A DNA stretch of 64,000 nt from JAWRCU01 sp033542235. Its GTDB lineage: Bacteria; Pseudomonadota; Alphaproteobacteria; Rhizobiales; Rhizobiaceae. The stretch is from assembly GCF_033542235.1 (NCBI RefSeq), contig NZ_JAWRCU010000003.1, forward strand, positions 434,001 to 498,000, written 5' to 3'. Shown in pieces: positions 11,435 to 19,999 of this stretch (position 1 is its first letter; each line of letters starts with the position of its first letter). A program made the translations under genes and the position numbers. The notes under the pieces were generated by a model that saw only the letters and a program-made list of their open reading frames with translations, did no database searches and was not told the origin of the DNA.

Positions 11435-12940
11435 TTAACCTCCGCGCGCATTGTGGCCTGCAAAAGGCGGTTCCGGCGGTTGTTCCGTGCCAAGCAGCAT
11501 CGCGACGGCTCCGGCCGCTGCCAGGTCAAAGCTCGGCAGGAAGCGCGCCCATGGAGCGAGGATGGGAATTGCCACGGCTGCCGCCCACTCGCCCTCACGC
11601 TCTCCCGGCGAAGCATGGGAGCGAGTCGCGAACGTTGCGGCCCCCTCCCTTCTCCGGGTCGTGATGGGAAGAAGGGCCGGCATGCGCTGAGAAGCAGCTC
11701 TTTCGACCGGGTGAACTGCAGGCTGGCAGGCCAGCGCCAGCCGAACCAGGCTCTCAGGCGCATCCGCCGCGGGCAGCTCTGCCCGCCGGGCACTATCGTC
11801 GCCGAACGGCGCAAGCAGCATTTGCCCGGCCTGCTCGGGCGCTTCGATTCGGTAGCGTCCGTCCCAGTTCAGTTCACCGCCGAGCAGCATAGGCTGGGGA
11901 AGGCCGCGCCGCTCGCGATAGAGAAAGACGCCGGCCCGGCGAACATCCACGACCGTCCGCGACAATGTAGCGCGGTGCCGGGTTTGGCCGAGATGATCGA
12001 ACAGGGCAGCACTGCGTGCGAGATCGGGAAGCTGCTCTTTGCCTCCGAGCACTGCAAGCAGCATGCGCAATGCATATGACGCCGCTCTCTTGTCGCTCGC
12101 TTGCGCAAATGCCCGGTCCAACGAGACGAGGCCGGGCACGGCCACCCTGGCATGGGCGCGGATGAGGTCGGCTGCCCTTTCCCCGAGCGCGATGCGCCTG
12201 GCCGCGGCTCGAACGATTTCGGACTGAACCTGCTCGGCGTCCTGAACGCCAGACTGCCCCTCGCTCCCGCCCGCTGAAGCACGAGAAGAGGCTGGCTGCG
12301 ACGTCTCGGGTGGCCGCTCCCTTGCACCGCGCAGGCGAGCCCTCTCGTATTTCTCATCGATGTTGGTCGGATCGTCGATCCAGACGACGGCGCGGGCGCC
12401 GAGCCATTGTCGCAACTCGGCGCGCCGCGCACCAAGCAGGGCTCGCAGGATCCAGACGCGGCCACCGTAAAGCGTCGCGCGGGCCATGCCGGCGAGCCCG
12501 CGCCCGTCGCCGCGCTCGGCGCGCATCGCCACCGTCTCGATCTGATCATCCAGCGTGTGGCCTGTCAGGATAATGTCGGTTCCCTCGAGCATGGCCGCGT
12601 CCGCGAGCAGCCGATAACGTGCCTCGCGCGCGGCTGCCGACACGCCACTTGCAGGCTTGGCGCCGGTCCAGCGCGCAATACGGTGCTCGATGCCTGCCTT
12701 CCCGCAGATCGCGGCGACGGTTTCGGCCTCCCGCGCGGACTCGGTCCTCAGGCCATGATCGACCGTGACGGCGATAAGTCGCGGCGTCAAAGCTTGGGCG
12801 TCAAGGAATGCCTTCAGGAGAAACAGTAGAGCGAGTGAATCGCTGCCGCCCGAGACGGCGGCAATCACGGCGTCGCGGTCGGCGAGCCGGAAATCTGAAA
12901 AGATGCGGTTGGGATCAATGCCTGGAGCAGCGCTCAGCAC
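11435..12940 (-). CDS. tilS: tRNA(Ile)-lysidine synthetase TilS
   Basis: 501 aa from a GTG at 12940 whose GTGCTGA overlaps the cpoB stop, implying coupled translation. The PP-loop AVSGGSDSLALL binds ATP; VDHGLR, TGHTLDDQIET and the DDPTN region are typical. It converts C34 of tRNA-Ile(CAU) to lysidine so that the tRNA reads AUA; it is essential in most bacteria. Two stretches look inserted: about 12240-12330 (Pro/Ser/Gly-rich) and about 11580-11690, where the DNA is palindrome-like. An upstream in-frame start at 13030 would overlap cpoB by about 97 bases and is not favoured. Confidence 0.93.
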   Translation of the reverse strand: MLSAAPGIDPNRIFSDFRLADRDAVIAAVSGGSDSLALLFLLKAFLDAQALTPRLIAVTVDHGLRTESAREAETVAAICGKAGIEHRIARWTGAKPASGVSAAAREARYRLLADAAMLEGTDIILTGHTLDDQIETVAMRAERGDGRGLAGMARATLYGGRVWILRALLGARRAELRQWLGARAVVWIDDPTNIDEKYERARLRGARERPPETSQPASSRASAGGSEGQSGVQDAEQVQSEIVRAAARRIALGERAADLIRAHARVAVPGLVSLDRAFAQASDKRAASYALRMLLAVLGGKEQLPDLARSAALFDHLGQTRHRATLSRTVVDVRRAGVFLYRERRGLPQPMLLGGELNWDGRYRIEAPEQAGQMLLAPFGDDSARRAELPAADAPESLVRLALACQPAVHPVERAASQRMPALLPITTRRREGAATFATRSHASPGEREGEWAAAVAIPILAPWARFLPSFDLAAAGAVAMLLGTEQPPEPPFAGHNARGG

Positions 12941-13980
12941 GCAGCGAGCGCCTGTTCCTGCTTCACGCGCTGCTTCAGCGCGTCCGATGCACGCGGATAA
13001 CGTTTGTTGACTTCCTTGAAAGTCGCGCATGCGACGTCGTGCTGTTTGAGCGCCTTCAACGATACGCCGAGCTTGAGGAGCATGTCCGGCGCCTTGGTCG
13101 CATCAGGATATTCCTTGCTGGCACCCAAAAAAACCTCGGCCGCATCCCGATATTTCTGCTGTCCGAGCAGCGACTCGCCCAACCAGTAATGCGCGTCGGC
13201 CGCCTTGGGATCCGCCGGGAAGCGGCTGATATGCTGGCGGAAGCCAGCCTCTGCGGTCGTGTAATCGCCCGACAATATGAATTCGTAAGCGTTGCGGTAG
13301 AGCTCGTCAGGGTCGTCGGTTGAAGGCAGAGCGGCGACCTGCGCGTTGTCTGATGAATTCCCCGAGCCGTGCAACAGGTCGACGGGCCGGCCGACCGAGC
13401 TGTTCTCGACATTGCCGTCCTTGTCCACGGTGATGGTGCCAAGGTCAGCCGGCGGGGCGCCCCTGCCGCTCTGAGGCGAGCCGTTGTCCTGTGGCAGCAC
13501 AGTCGCGGTCGCATCGCCTGTGCCGGTGGCGCCCGTATCAGAGGCAGCTTTGGTCCTGGCCGGTGATGCCTCACTCTTCTTGTTGGAGCCGGCCCCTGCG
13601 GTGCTGCCCTTCTCCAGCTCCTGGAACCGGAACTCGTTGTCTTCCTGCATCTTTCTCAACTGCTCCTGCATCTGCAGGATCTGGAAATTGAGCTCCTCGA
13701 CGGTGCCGGAAAGCTTCCGGATCTCCTCCTCGAGTTGGTTGACCCGCGGGTCCACGGCCTGGGCCAGCGTGACTGGCGGCGCCTCGTTGTCGCTCCTAGC
13801 CTCGTTGTCGCTCTTATGAAAAAGGCCGAACAGACCGGCACGCTGCAGGCCGACCGGCTGAGCTTCATGTGCCGCGCCCGGATGGCCGAGCGCCCCAATA
13901 TGCGCGTCACGCGCCATCGCCGCCGTTCCCGGCAGCAAAAGCAGGGCCAGCGCGCCGCTTGTGATCTTACGGAAATACAT
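12934..13980 (-). CDS. cpoB: Tol-Pal system protein CpoB/YbgF
   Basis: 348-aa periplasmic protein. A signal peptide (about 1-23) precedes a variable region, then a coiled coil (LEEEIRKLSGTVEELNFQIL, about 77-120), a Ser/Gly/Thr-rich linker, and C-terminal TPR repeats (YRNAYEFILSGDYTTAEAGF; AHYWLGESLLGQQKYRDAA). CpoB links Tol-Pal constriction with peptidoglycan synthesis in E. coli. It lies at its usual place after pal, with one extra coiled-coil gene between. Part of the linker is longer than in gammaproteobacteria. Confidence 0.93.
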   Translation of the reverse strand: MYFRKITSGALALLLLPGTAAMARDAHIGALGHPGAAHEAQPVGLQRAGLFGLFHKSDNEARSDNEAPPVTLAQAVDPRVNQLEEEIRKLSGTVEELNFQILQMQEQLRKMQEDNEFRFQELEKGSTAGAGSNKKSEASPARTKAASDTGATGTGDATATVLPQDNGSPQSGRGAPPADLGTITVDKDGNVENSSVGRPVDLLHGSGNSSDNAQVAALPSTDDPDELYRNAYEFILSGDYTTAEAGFRQHISRFPADPKAADAHYWLGESLLGQQKYRDAAEVFLGASKEYPDATKAPDMLLKLGVSLKALKQHDVACATFKEVNKRYPRASDALKQRVKQEQALAAC

Positions 13981-14179
13981 TCTCTCTCGCCCAAATATGG
14001 ATAAGGTGCCCGAACGGCACCCACATGCGTCTTATCAGGACGCCAGAGTTCGGCCAAATTTTGTTTCACGAGGGCACCATGTGCCCGTTTGGCAACGACA
14101 GTTGCTTTCAGGACACAGTGGCGGGGCGAACCGGTTTGAGGTTCACCGTAGCGGCGATCGTCCCCAGTGCGGCTAACCG

Positions 14180-14512
14180 CTAGTTCGTATCGACGGCCGG
14201 CAAGTTGAGGTGCTGCTCGACGCGGCGGACGCGAGCTTCGAGCTCGCTGATCAGGATGCCATGACCGACGACGGAGGTGTGATACTCCACCACCGCACGA
14301 CGCAAGCCGGCGATTTGCTCGCCAACATCTTTGCGAAGCACTGCCATATCGGATGCGGCGTCGGCCCGCAGCGAATTGATCTCGGATATCATCTCGGACC
14401 GAACGTCAGCGATGTCCTTCTTCGTCGCCATCTCGGCGCGGATATCGCCAATCTCTGCGCGCATATCGCGCAGCAGTCGAAGAATGACGCTGTCGGGGTC
14501 CCCGGTGCTCAT
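14180..14512 (-). CDS. Small coiled-coil protein between pal and cpoB
   Basis: 110 aa, predicted almost entirely helical and coiled-coil, with heptads such as LLRDMRAEIGDIRAEMATKK and VRSEMISEINSLRADAASDM. Soluble, no signal peptide. Such short bundle proteins are common in Rhizobiales and unassigned. It sits in the Tol-Pal gene string on the same strand but is separated from cpoB by about 200 bases and from pal by a repeat, so membership in the same transcript is uncertain. Confidence 0.7.
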   Translation of the reverse strand: MSTGDPDSVILRLLRDMRAEIGDIRAEMATKKDIADVRSEMISEINSLRADAASDMAVLRKDVGEQIAGLRRAVVEYHTSVVGHGILISELEARVRRVEQHLNLPAVDTN

Positions 14513-14639
14513 ATGGCTTTATCTACTACCATGCGGCATTCCGGCTGAACAGAGACGCCAATTGCAAACGGCCGCCTGAAGGCGGCCACCGCTTTGCATC
14601 ATCCGGCGCATCTGACTGAACGCGAGCCCTGCATCAGCA

Positions 14640-14730
14640 AAAGCTGCGCAGCGGATTTCGGACAAATCCGACGGCCAACCCTAAAGAGATAGAGCGGCGT
14701 AGCGATCCGACATGAACGCACGCCGCTCTG
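14640..14730. repeat. Dispersed palindromic element, family B copy 2
   Basis: AAGCTGCGCAGCGGATTTCG, GACAAATCCG, then AGAGCGGCGTAGCGATCC paired with ACGCCGCTCT. It lies just downstream of pal and could act as a 3' hairpin. Confidence 0.75.
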
Positions 14731-14740
14731 CGCAGTTCGA

Positions 14741-15247
14741 TCAGCTGCCGGCGCCGTTCAGCACCGTCACCGCACGGCGGTTCTGGCTCCAGCAGGAGAT
14801 GTCGTCGCAGACCGCGACCGGACGCTCCTTGCCGTAGGAAATGGTCTTCATGCGGTTCGCGGCGACGCCTTTCGAGATCAGGAAGTCACGCGTCGCGGCG
14901 GCGCGGCGGGCGCCGAGCGCGAGGTTGTATTCGCGCGTGCCGCGCTCGTCGGCATGGCCTTCGATCGTGATGCCGTAGTTCCTGTACTGATTGAGCCACA
15001 CCGCCTGCTTGCTCAGCGTCTGCTGCGCGTCGGCGCGGATCGACGAGGAGTCCGTGTCGAAGAAGATGCGGTCGCCCACATTGACGGTGAAGTCTTGCGC
15101 CGAACCCGGGGTCGCCGCGCCTGCGCCGCCGAGGCCGAGATCGGACGCCGAATTCATTGACTTTTTCGACGCACAACCGGCGACGGCAAGCGAAACCACC
15201 AGCGCGATTGCGACCGGACTCCTGACTAAAGCTGCGATGAAGCGCAT
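14741..15247 (-). CDS. pal: Peptidoglycan-associated lipoprotein Pal
   Basis: 168 aa from the ATG at 15247, supported by AAGGAG ten bases upstream. Lipobox LAVAGC gives an acylated Cys, so an outer-membrane lipoprotein. The C-terminal OmpA-like domain carries ITIEGHADERGT and NLALGARRAAATRDFL, which bind the meso-DAP peptide. Pal tethers the outer membrane to peptidoglycan and works with TolA/TolB during constriction. An upstream in-frame ATG at 15289 would add a 14-residue cytoplasmic extension and is less likely. Confidence 0.97.
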   Translation of the reverse strand: MRFIAALVRSPVAIALVVSLAVAGCASKKSMNSASDLGLGGAGAATPGSAQDFTVNVGDRIFFDTDSSSIRADAQQTLSKQAVWLNQYRNYGITIEGHADERGTREYNLALGARRAAATRDFLISKGVAANRMKTISYGKERPVAVCDDISCWSQNRRAVTVLNGAGS

Positions 15248-15307
15248 TCCCGCCTCTCTCCTTAGAATTCGCGTGAATTGTTTGAACATCCAGTAACCAC
15301 GTTTAGG

Positions 15308-15323
15308 TTAACCGACGCTCAAC
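15308..15323. promoter_or_regulatory. Near-consensus CtrA box upstream of pal
   Basis: TTAA-N7-TCAAC, one mismatch from TTAA-N7-TTAAC, 61-76 bases before the chosen pal start. Confidence 0.4.
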
Positions 15324-15446
15324 AAACACCGTTAATCAACCGTTGCCGCGCATCCCCATGCGCGGTTGTCCCATGCCCACAATCAGCGCGCACCATGGTC
15401 GGAAATACGGCCAAAACGCGGCGCCGGCATGGAAATTAGGCCTTTC

Positions 15447-15553
15447 GAGCATGATCCCGAAAAGCTGCAGAGTTTTCGGGCAAGATCATGCTGGAACCAA
15501 AGACGCGAGCATGATCCCGAAAACTTGCAGAGGTTTCGGATAGGATCATGCCG
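15447..15553. repeat. Two tandem copies of dispersed element family A
   Basis: GAGCATGATCCCGAAAA starts at 15447 and again at 15507; each ends with a TTTCGG...GATCATGC half that pairs with the start. The 60-base period is exact. They fill much of the tolB-pal gap. Confidence 0.85.
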
Positions 15554-15577
15554 CAAAGAGCTCAGCCGGATTTCGGA

Positions 15578-16894
15578 CTATTCGAGAAGAGGCGACCAGG
15601 CCGGGTCCGAGCCGAAGCTGGCAGTCGGGATGGCCTGCTCGTTGCGGCCGGTGAGATCGATCGAATAGAGCTTTGGCCCGCCGGAACCCGCAGCCTCGCG
15701 GAAGAACATCAGCACACGGCCATTCGGCGCCCAGGTCGGCCCCTCCTGCTGGAAGCCGCTCGACAAAATGCGCTCGCCGGAGCCATCGGTCTTCATGACG
15801 CCGATCTGAAACTCGCTGCCCGCCTGCTTGGTGAAGGCGATCAGGTCGCCGCGCGGCGACCAGACCGGCGTCGAATAGACCCCATCCCCAAAGGAGATGC
15901 GTTTCTGGCCGGAGCCGTCCGCGTTCATCACATAGATCTGCGCACGGCCGCCGCGATCGGAGGTGAACACGATCTGGCTGCCGTCGGGCGAATAGGAGGG
16001 CGAGGTATCGATCGCGTTGGAGTTGGTGAGCCGCGTCGTGGCGCGGCTCCTCAAATCCATGGCGAAGATATTCGAATTGCCATCGTCGCGCAGCAGGCTC
16101 ATGATCACCTTCTGCCCGTCGGGTGAAAAGCGCGGCGCAAAGGTCATGCCGGGGAAGTTGCCGACGAGCTCGCGCTGTCCGGTCTCGATCTGCAGCAGAT
16201 AGACCTGCGGCTGACCGCTTTCATAGGACATGTAGGTGATTTCCTGGCGCGTCGGCGAGAAGCGCGGCGTGAGCGCGATCGAGCGGCCGTCGGACAGGTA
16301 ACGGACATTGGCGCCGTCCTGGTCCATGATGGCGAGCCGCTTCTGCCTTTTGTTCTTCGGCCCGGATTCGGAAACGAACACGACGCGTGTATCGAAATAG
16401 CCTGACTCGCCGGTCAGCCGCTTGTAGATCGCATCGGCGATGATGTGGGCCACACGGCGGGAATTCGCCTTGTTGGCGAAATATTGCTGGCCCTCTAACT
16501 GCTGGCCGGCGAAAGTGTCCCAGAGGCGGAACTCGGCGCGAAGCCGGCCGTCGGCTTCCTGGGTGACGCGGCCGGTGACTAGCGCCTGGGCGTTGATCAC
16601 CTTCCAGTCGTCGAAGCGGGGTTGAGCGTCCGGATTGCTGATCTTCTCGATGAAGGCGCCCTTGTCGATCGGCGCGAACAGTCCGGAACGCTTCAGATCG
16701 GCCGCCACGATCGAGGAAATTTCCGCGCCGATGCCGCCCTGCGACACGAAGTCGGTGATCGCGATCGGCAGCGGCTCGATGTTGCCCTTGTTTATATCGA
16801 GCTCGATCCGCGCGCGAGCAGGCAACGTCGCAGCGACCGCGAAGGCGCCGGCGAGTGCTGCCGCGACCAGAACCGTCTTCAGGAATTTCTGCAT
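15578..16894 (-). CDS. tolB: Tol-Pal translocation protein TolB
   Basis: 438 aa from the ATG at 16894, with AAGAGGT upstream. A signal peptide (MQKFLKTVLVAAALAGA...) ends near ARA, so periplasmic. An N-terminal alpha/beta domain is followed by six WD40-like blades with recurring FSPDG/YSPDG turns. TolB binds Pal and TolA at the septum. The frame continues upstream to a TTG next to the tolA stop, but that removes a sensible signal peptide. Confidence 0.97.
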   Translation of the reverse strand: MQKFLKTVLVAAALAGAFAVAATLPARARIELDINKGNIEPLPIAITDFVSQGGIGAEISSIVAADLKRSGLFAPIDKGAFIEKISNPDAQPRFDDWKVINAQALVTGRVTQEADGRLRAEFRLWDTFAGQQLEGQQYFANKANSRRVAHIIADAIYKRLTGESGYFDTRVVFVSESGPKNKRQKRLAIMDQDGANVRYLSDGRSIALTPRFSPTRQEITYMSYESGQPQVYLLQIETGQRELVGNFPGMTFAPRFSPDGQKVIMSLLRDDGNSNIFAMDLRSRATTRLTNSNAIDTSPSYSPDGSQIVFTSDRGGRAQIYVMNADGSGQKRISFGDGVYSTPVWSPRGDLIAFTKQAGSEFQIGVMKTDGSGERILSSGFQQEGPTWAPNGRVLMFFREAAGSGGPKLYSIDLTGRNEQAIPTASFGSDPAWSPLLE

Positions 16895-16927
16895 CAACTG
16901 TACCTCTTGGATAGTCGCTACCGGCAA

Positions 16928-17989
16928 TCAGAACATGTCGCTCGGGTCGAAATTCACAACCACGTCTGCCCATGCCTCGTATTTCTCGGCTGGCAGGTTG
17001 TACGGGGCACATTTCATCACGGCACGACGAGCCGATTCCGCTGCGGCGCGCTGGATGCCGTCAGCGCCGCCGCCGGAGATGACTTGAGGACTACCTTCCA
17101 GTTCGCCGGACGGGTTGAGCTTGAATTGAACGGAAACCTTCAAGTTCTGGGCGTCCATTGCCCCCGCAGGGACGTTCCAGCAGCGCTCGATCTGGCCGCG
17201 CAACGCGTCCATCTCGCTCTGCGATAGCGTCTGGCCGCTTGTCGTTTTGTCACCGCCCAGCGACGCCTCTTGGCTCGAGCGCTTGGCGCCGCCGCCAGAC
17301 GGCTTCTCTTTACTCAGCAGCGCTGCGACCTCGTCCGCGTTGAATTGCTTTTCTTCCGACTTCGGCTTGCTCGCCTGCTTGACCTCCGGCTTCTCAGCCT
17401 CCTTGCGATCAGGAGTCTTGGCCGTCTCGGCCTGCGGCGGCTTCGGCCGCGCATCAGGTGATGGCGCGGAATTGGGCAGGTTGACGCTTTCGGCGTTGGG
17501 CGTTTCGGCGACGATCGTCTCGGCGACCGGGTCCGGTTTCACGTCCTGCTTCGGCTGGGGAGCCGGAGCCACCTCGGTGGCCGGCGTTGAGGCTGGCTTC
17601 TTCTCGGCTTCCTTCACCGGCTCCTTGGTGACATTCGTGTCCGGCTTTGGTGTCGGATTGGGCGAAGGCGCCGGCGCGTCTTTGGCCTCGACCGGCCGCG
17701 GTGTCGGCTCCGGCGTCGGCTTCTTGTCGTTGTCGACATCCGCCTCGCCGACCTTGGTCGCGTCGGGCACGATGGTCGGCTTCTTGGTCGGCATCGGCGC
17801 CGGCTTCTCCTTCATCGGCGCCTTCTTGTCGCCCTGCTGCGTCTGGGTGATGGATTCGACGGGGACGACATCGACGGAAACCGCCTCGACATCCGCCACC
17901 TGGAACTCACGCGGCGCCGACAGCGTGAACAGGCCGAAGCCGATCAGCGCAGCATGCATGACGAGCGATGAGGTGAGGCCGGCCTTCAT
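16928..17989 (-). CDS. tolA: Cell envelope integrity protein TolA
   Basis: 353 aa. One N-terminal membrane helix (about 4-24), a long Pro/Lys/Glu-rich periplasmic domain (about 55-215) instead of the helical Ala/Lys repeat of E. coli, and a C-terminal TonB-like domain (LRGQIERCWNVPAGA, about 265-353). It transduces the proton-motive force from TolQR to TolB/Pal. It follows tolR by six bases and precedes tolB, so it belongs to the tolQRAB operon. Confidence 0.96.
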   Translation of the reverse strand: MKAGLTSSLVMHAALIGFGLFTLSAPREFQVADVEAVSVDVVPVESITQTQQGDKKAPMKEKPAPMPTKKPTIVPDATKVGEADVDNDKKPTPEPTPRPVEAKDAPAPSPNPTPKPDTNVTKEPVKEAEKKPASTPATEVAPAPQPKQDVKPDPVAETIVAETPNAESVNLPNSAPSPDARPKPPQAETAKTPDRKEAEKPEVKQASKPKSEEKQFNADEVAALLSKEKPSGGGAKRSSQEASLGGDKTTSGQTLSQSEMDALRGQIERCWNVPAGAMDAQNLKVSVQFKLNPSGELEGSPQVISGGGADGIQRAAAESARRAVMKCAPYNLPAEKYEAWADVVVNFDPSDMF

Positions 17990-17995
17990 CAGCCT

Positions 17996-18448
17996 TCACT
18001 TGTCCTGTTCCTGCGCCGTGACGAGGCCGAGATTGTTGTAGCCAGCCGCCGCGATGCGAGCCATGACCTTCATCACCGTGCCGTAGTCGGCCGCCTTGTC
18101 ACCACGTACAAAGATGCGTTCCTTGTAGCCCGTCTGCGCGATCGCCTGCAGCTTCGGCACGACCTCGTCGATGGGGATCTCGGTTTCCTGCAGATGGATC
18201 TGGCCCTGCTGGTCGATTGATACCGTTATTGGCTGCGTTTCCGCGTTCAGTGCCTTGGCCTGTGTCTCCGGCAGGTCGATCGGCACGCCGACGGTCAACA
18301 TCGGCGCCGCGACCATGAAGATGATGAGCAGCACGAGCATCACGTCCACCATGGGCGTGACGTTTATTTCCGACATCAGGCGATTGTGCCGGCCGCGCCG
18401 TCTGTGGCCGCGCCCGCCGCGTCCCTCAGTCCCCACGGACATTCCCAT
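17996..18448 (-). CDS. tolR: Tol-Pal protein TolR
   Basis: 150 aa from the ATG at 18448, preceded by GAGGAG with six-base spacing. A single membrane helix (VMLVLLIIFMVAAPML) follows the family stretch SEINVTPMVDV, whose Asp is the proton-conducting residue. The periplasmic ExbD-like domain makes up the rest. With TolQ it forms the motor that energises TolA. The Gly/Arg-rich first 24 residues are typical of alphaproteobacteria. Confidence 0.97.
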   Translation of the reverse strand: MGMSVGTEGRGGRGHRRRGRHNRLMSEINVTPMVDVMLVLLIIFMVAAPMLTVGVPIDLPETQAKALNAETQPITVSIDQQGQIHLQETEIPIDEVVPKLQAIAQTGYKERIFVRGDKAADYGTVMKVMARIAAAGYNNLGLVTAQEQDK

Positions 18449-18458
18449 GTGCTGCTCC

Positions 18459-19172
<714 letters not shown>

Positions 19173-19475
19173 TTCAATTGGTCCCTAAGAAACGGGTCGC
19201 GGCTCGTCGCCCGGCCCCGCGCACCTTCCTGTAACGCCCGCCGCGGATGCAGTCGGATTGTCCCCAAAAGTGCGCCTCGACGGCCTTTTCGGGGCCAAAT
19301 TTGGTTAAAGGAAGGCGCACAGACTTCCGTTCGACTTCCGCTTGTTCGTTCATGAACCGTTATGGTTAAGGATGCGTTAGTTGGAGCATGCCCTCCAACC
19401 GAAGATCAGCAACGCAAAACTGCAGCGGTTAAAAGTTAGGCACGCGGCAAGAACAACAGCGCAGAGACGACGCCG
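19173..19475. other. 303-bp tolQ upstream region without a gene
   Basis: Contains CCAAATTTGG near 19306, several GGTTAA words and a near-CtrA box at 19366. No supported coding sequence or repeat-family copy. Confidence 0.6.
19366..19380. promoter_or_regulatory. Near-consensus CtrA box upstream of tolQ
   Basis: TTAA-GGATGCG-TTAG, one mismatch in the second half-site, about 195 bases before the tolQ ATG. Confidence 0.35.
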
Positions 19476-19943
19476 TCAGTCTCTCGGCAGGAAGCGCTCG
19501 ACCCACTCCTTCGGGAAACGCTTCGGCCGGCCGATTTCGCCGATGATCGCGGCTTCCACCTTGGCGTCTATCAGAACTTCGTCACCGCGCCTGATCTGCT
19601 GCGCCATGAAGATGCGTGCGCCCGAAATCTTCTCGGTGCGGGTGTCGATGGTGAGGACATCGTCGATCCTCGCGGGCGCGCGGAAATCGATCTCCATGCG
19701 CCGCAATACCCAGACGATCCGCTCACCATGCTTGCCGTCGTGGAGCTCGGTGTGGTGAATGCCGGAGAGACGCAGAAAGTCGGAGCGTCCGCGCTCCAGG
19801 AATTCGAGGTAGCGGGCATGGTAGACGACGCCGGAAAAATCGGTGTCGGCGAAATAGACGCGCGCCACAAGGCGGTGGCCGAACGGCGTGAGCGCACCGG
19901 AGAGCCCGGCGGTCAGTCCGTCCTGTTCACCATCTTCGCCCAT
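19476..19943 (-). CDS. ybgC: Tol-Pal-associated acyl-CoA thioesterase YbgC
   Basis: 155-aa hotdog-fold thioesterase. RVYFADTDFSGVVYHARYLEFLERGRSD holds the catalytic Asp of the 4HBT family and the RSDFLR helix. It hydrolyses acyl-CoA or acyl-ACP and is genetically tied to tol-pal. I chose the ATG at 19943 (MGEDGEQ) with AAGGGAAGAG upstream; an extension to 20009 lacks support. It is first in the ybgC-tol-pal series, divergent from the GH5 gene. Confidence 0.93.
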   Translation of the reverse strand: MGEDGEQDGLTAGLSGALTPFGHRLVARVYFADTDFSGVVYHARYLEFLERGRSDFLRLSGIHHTELHDGKHGERIVWVLRRMEIDFRAPARIDDVLTIDTRTEKISGARIFMAQQIRRGDEVLIDAKVEAAIIGEIGRPKRFPKEWVERFLPRD

Positions 19944-19999
19944 CGCTCTTCCCTTTTGCCGACCTAACTGACAGGTATCTGTCGCGTTTTCCTGGGTCG

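Noticed and set aside
15340..15577. Small coding gene between pal and tolB
   Set aside because: The open frames here are built from two tandem family A repeats and have no ribosome-binding site.
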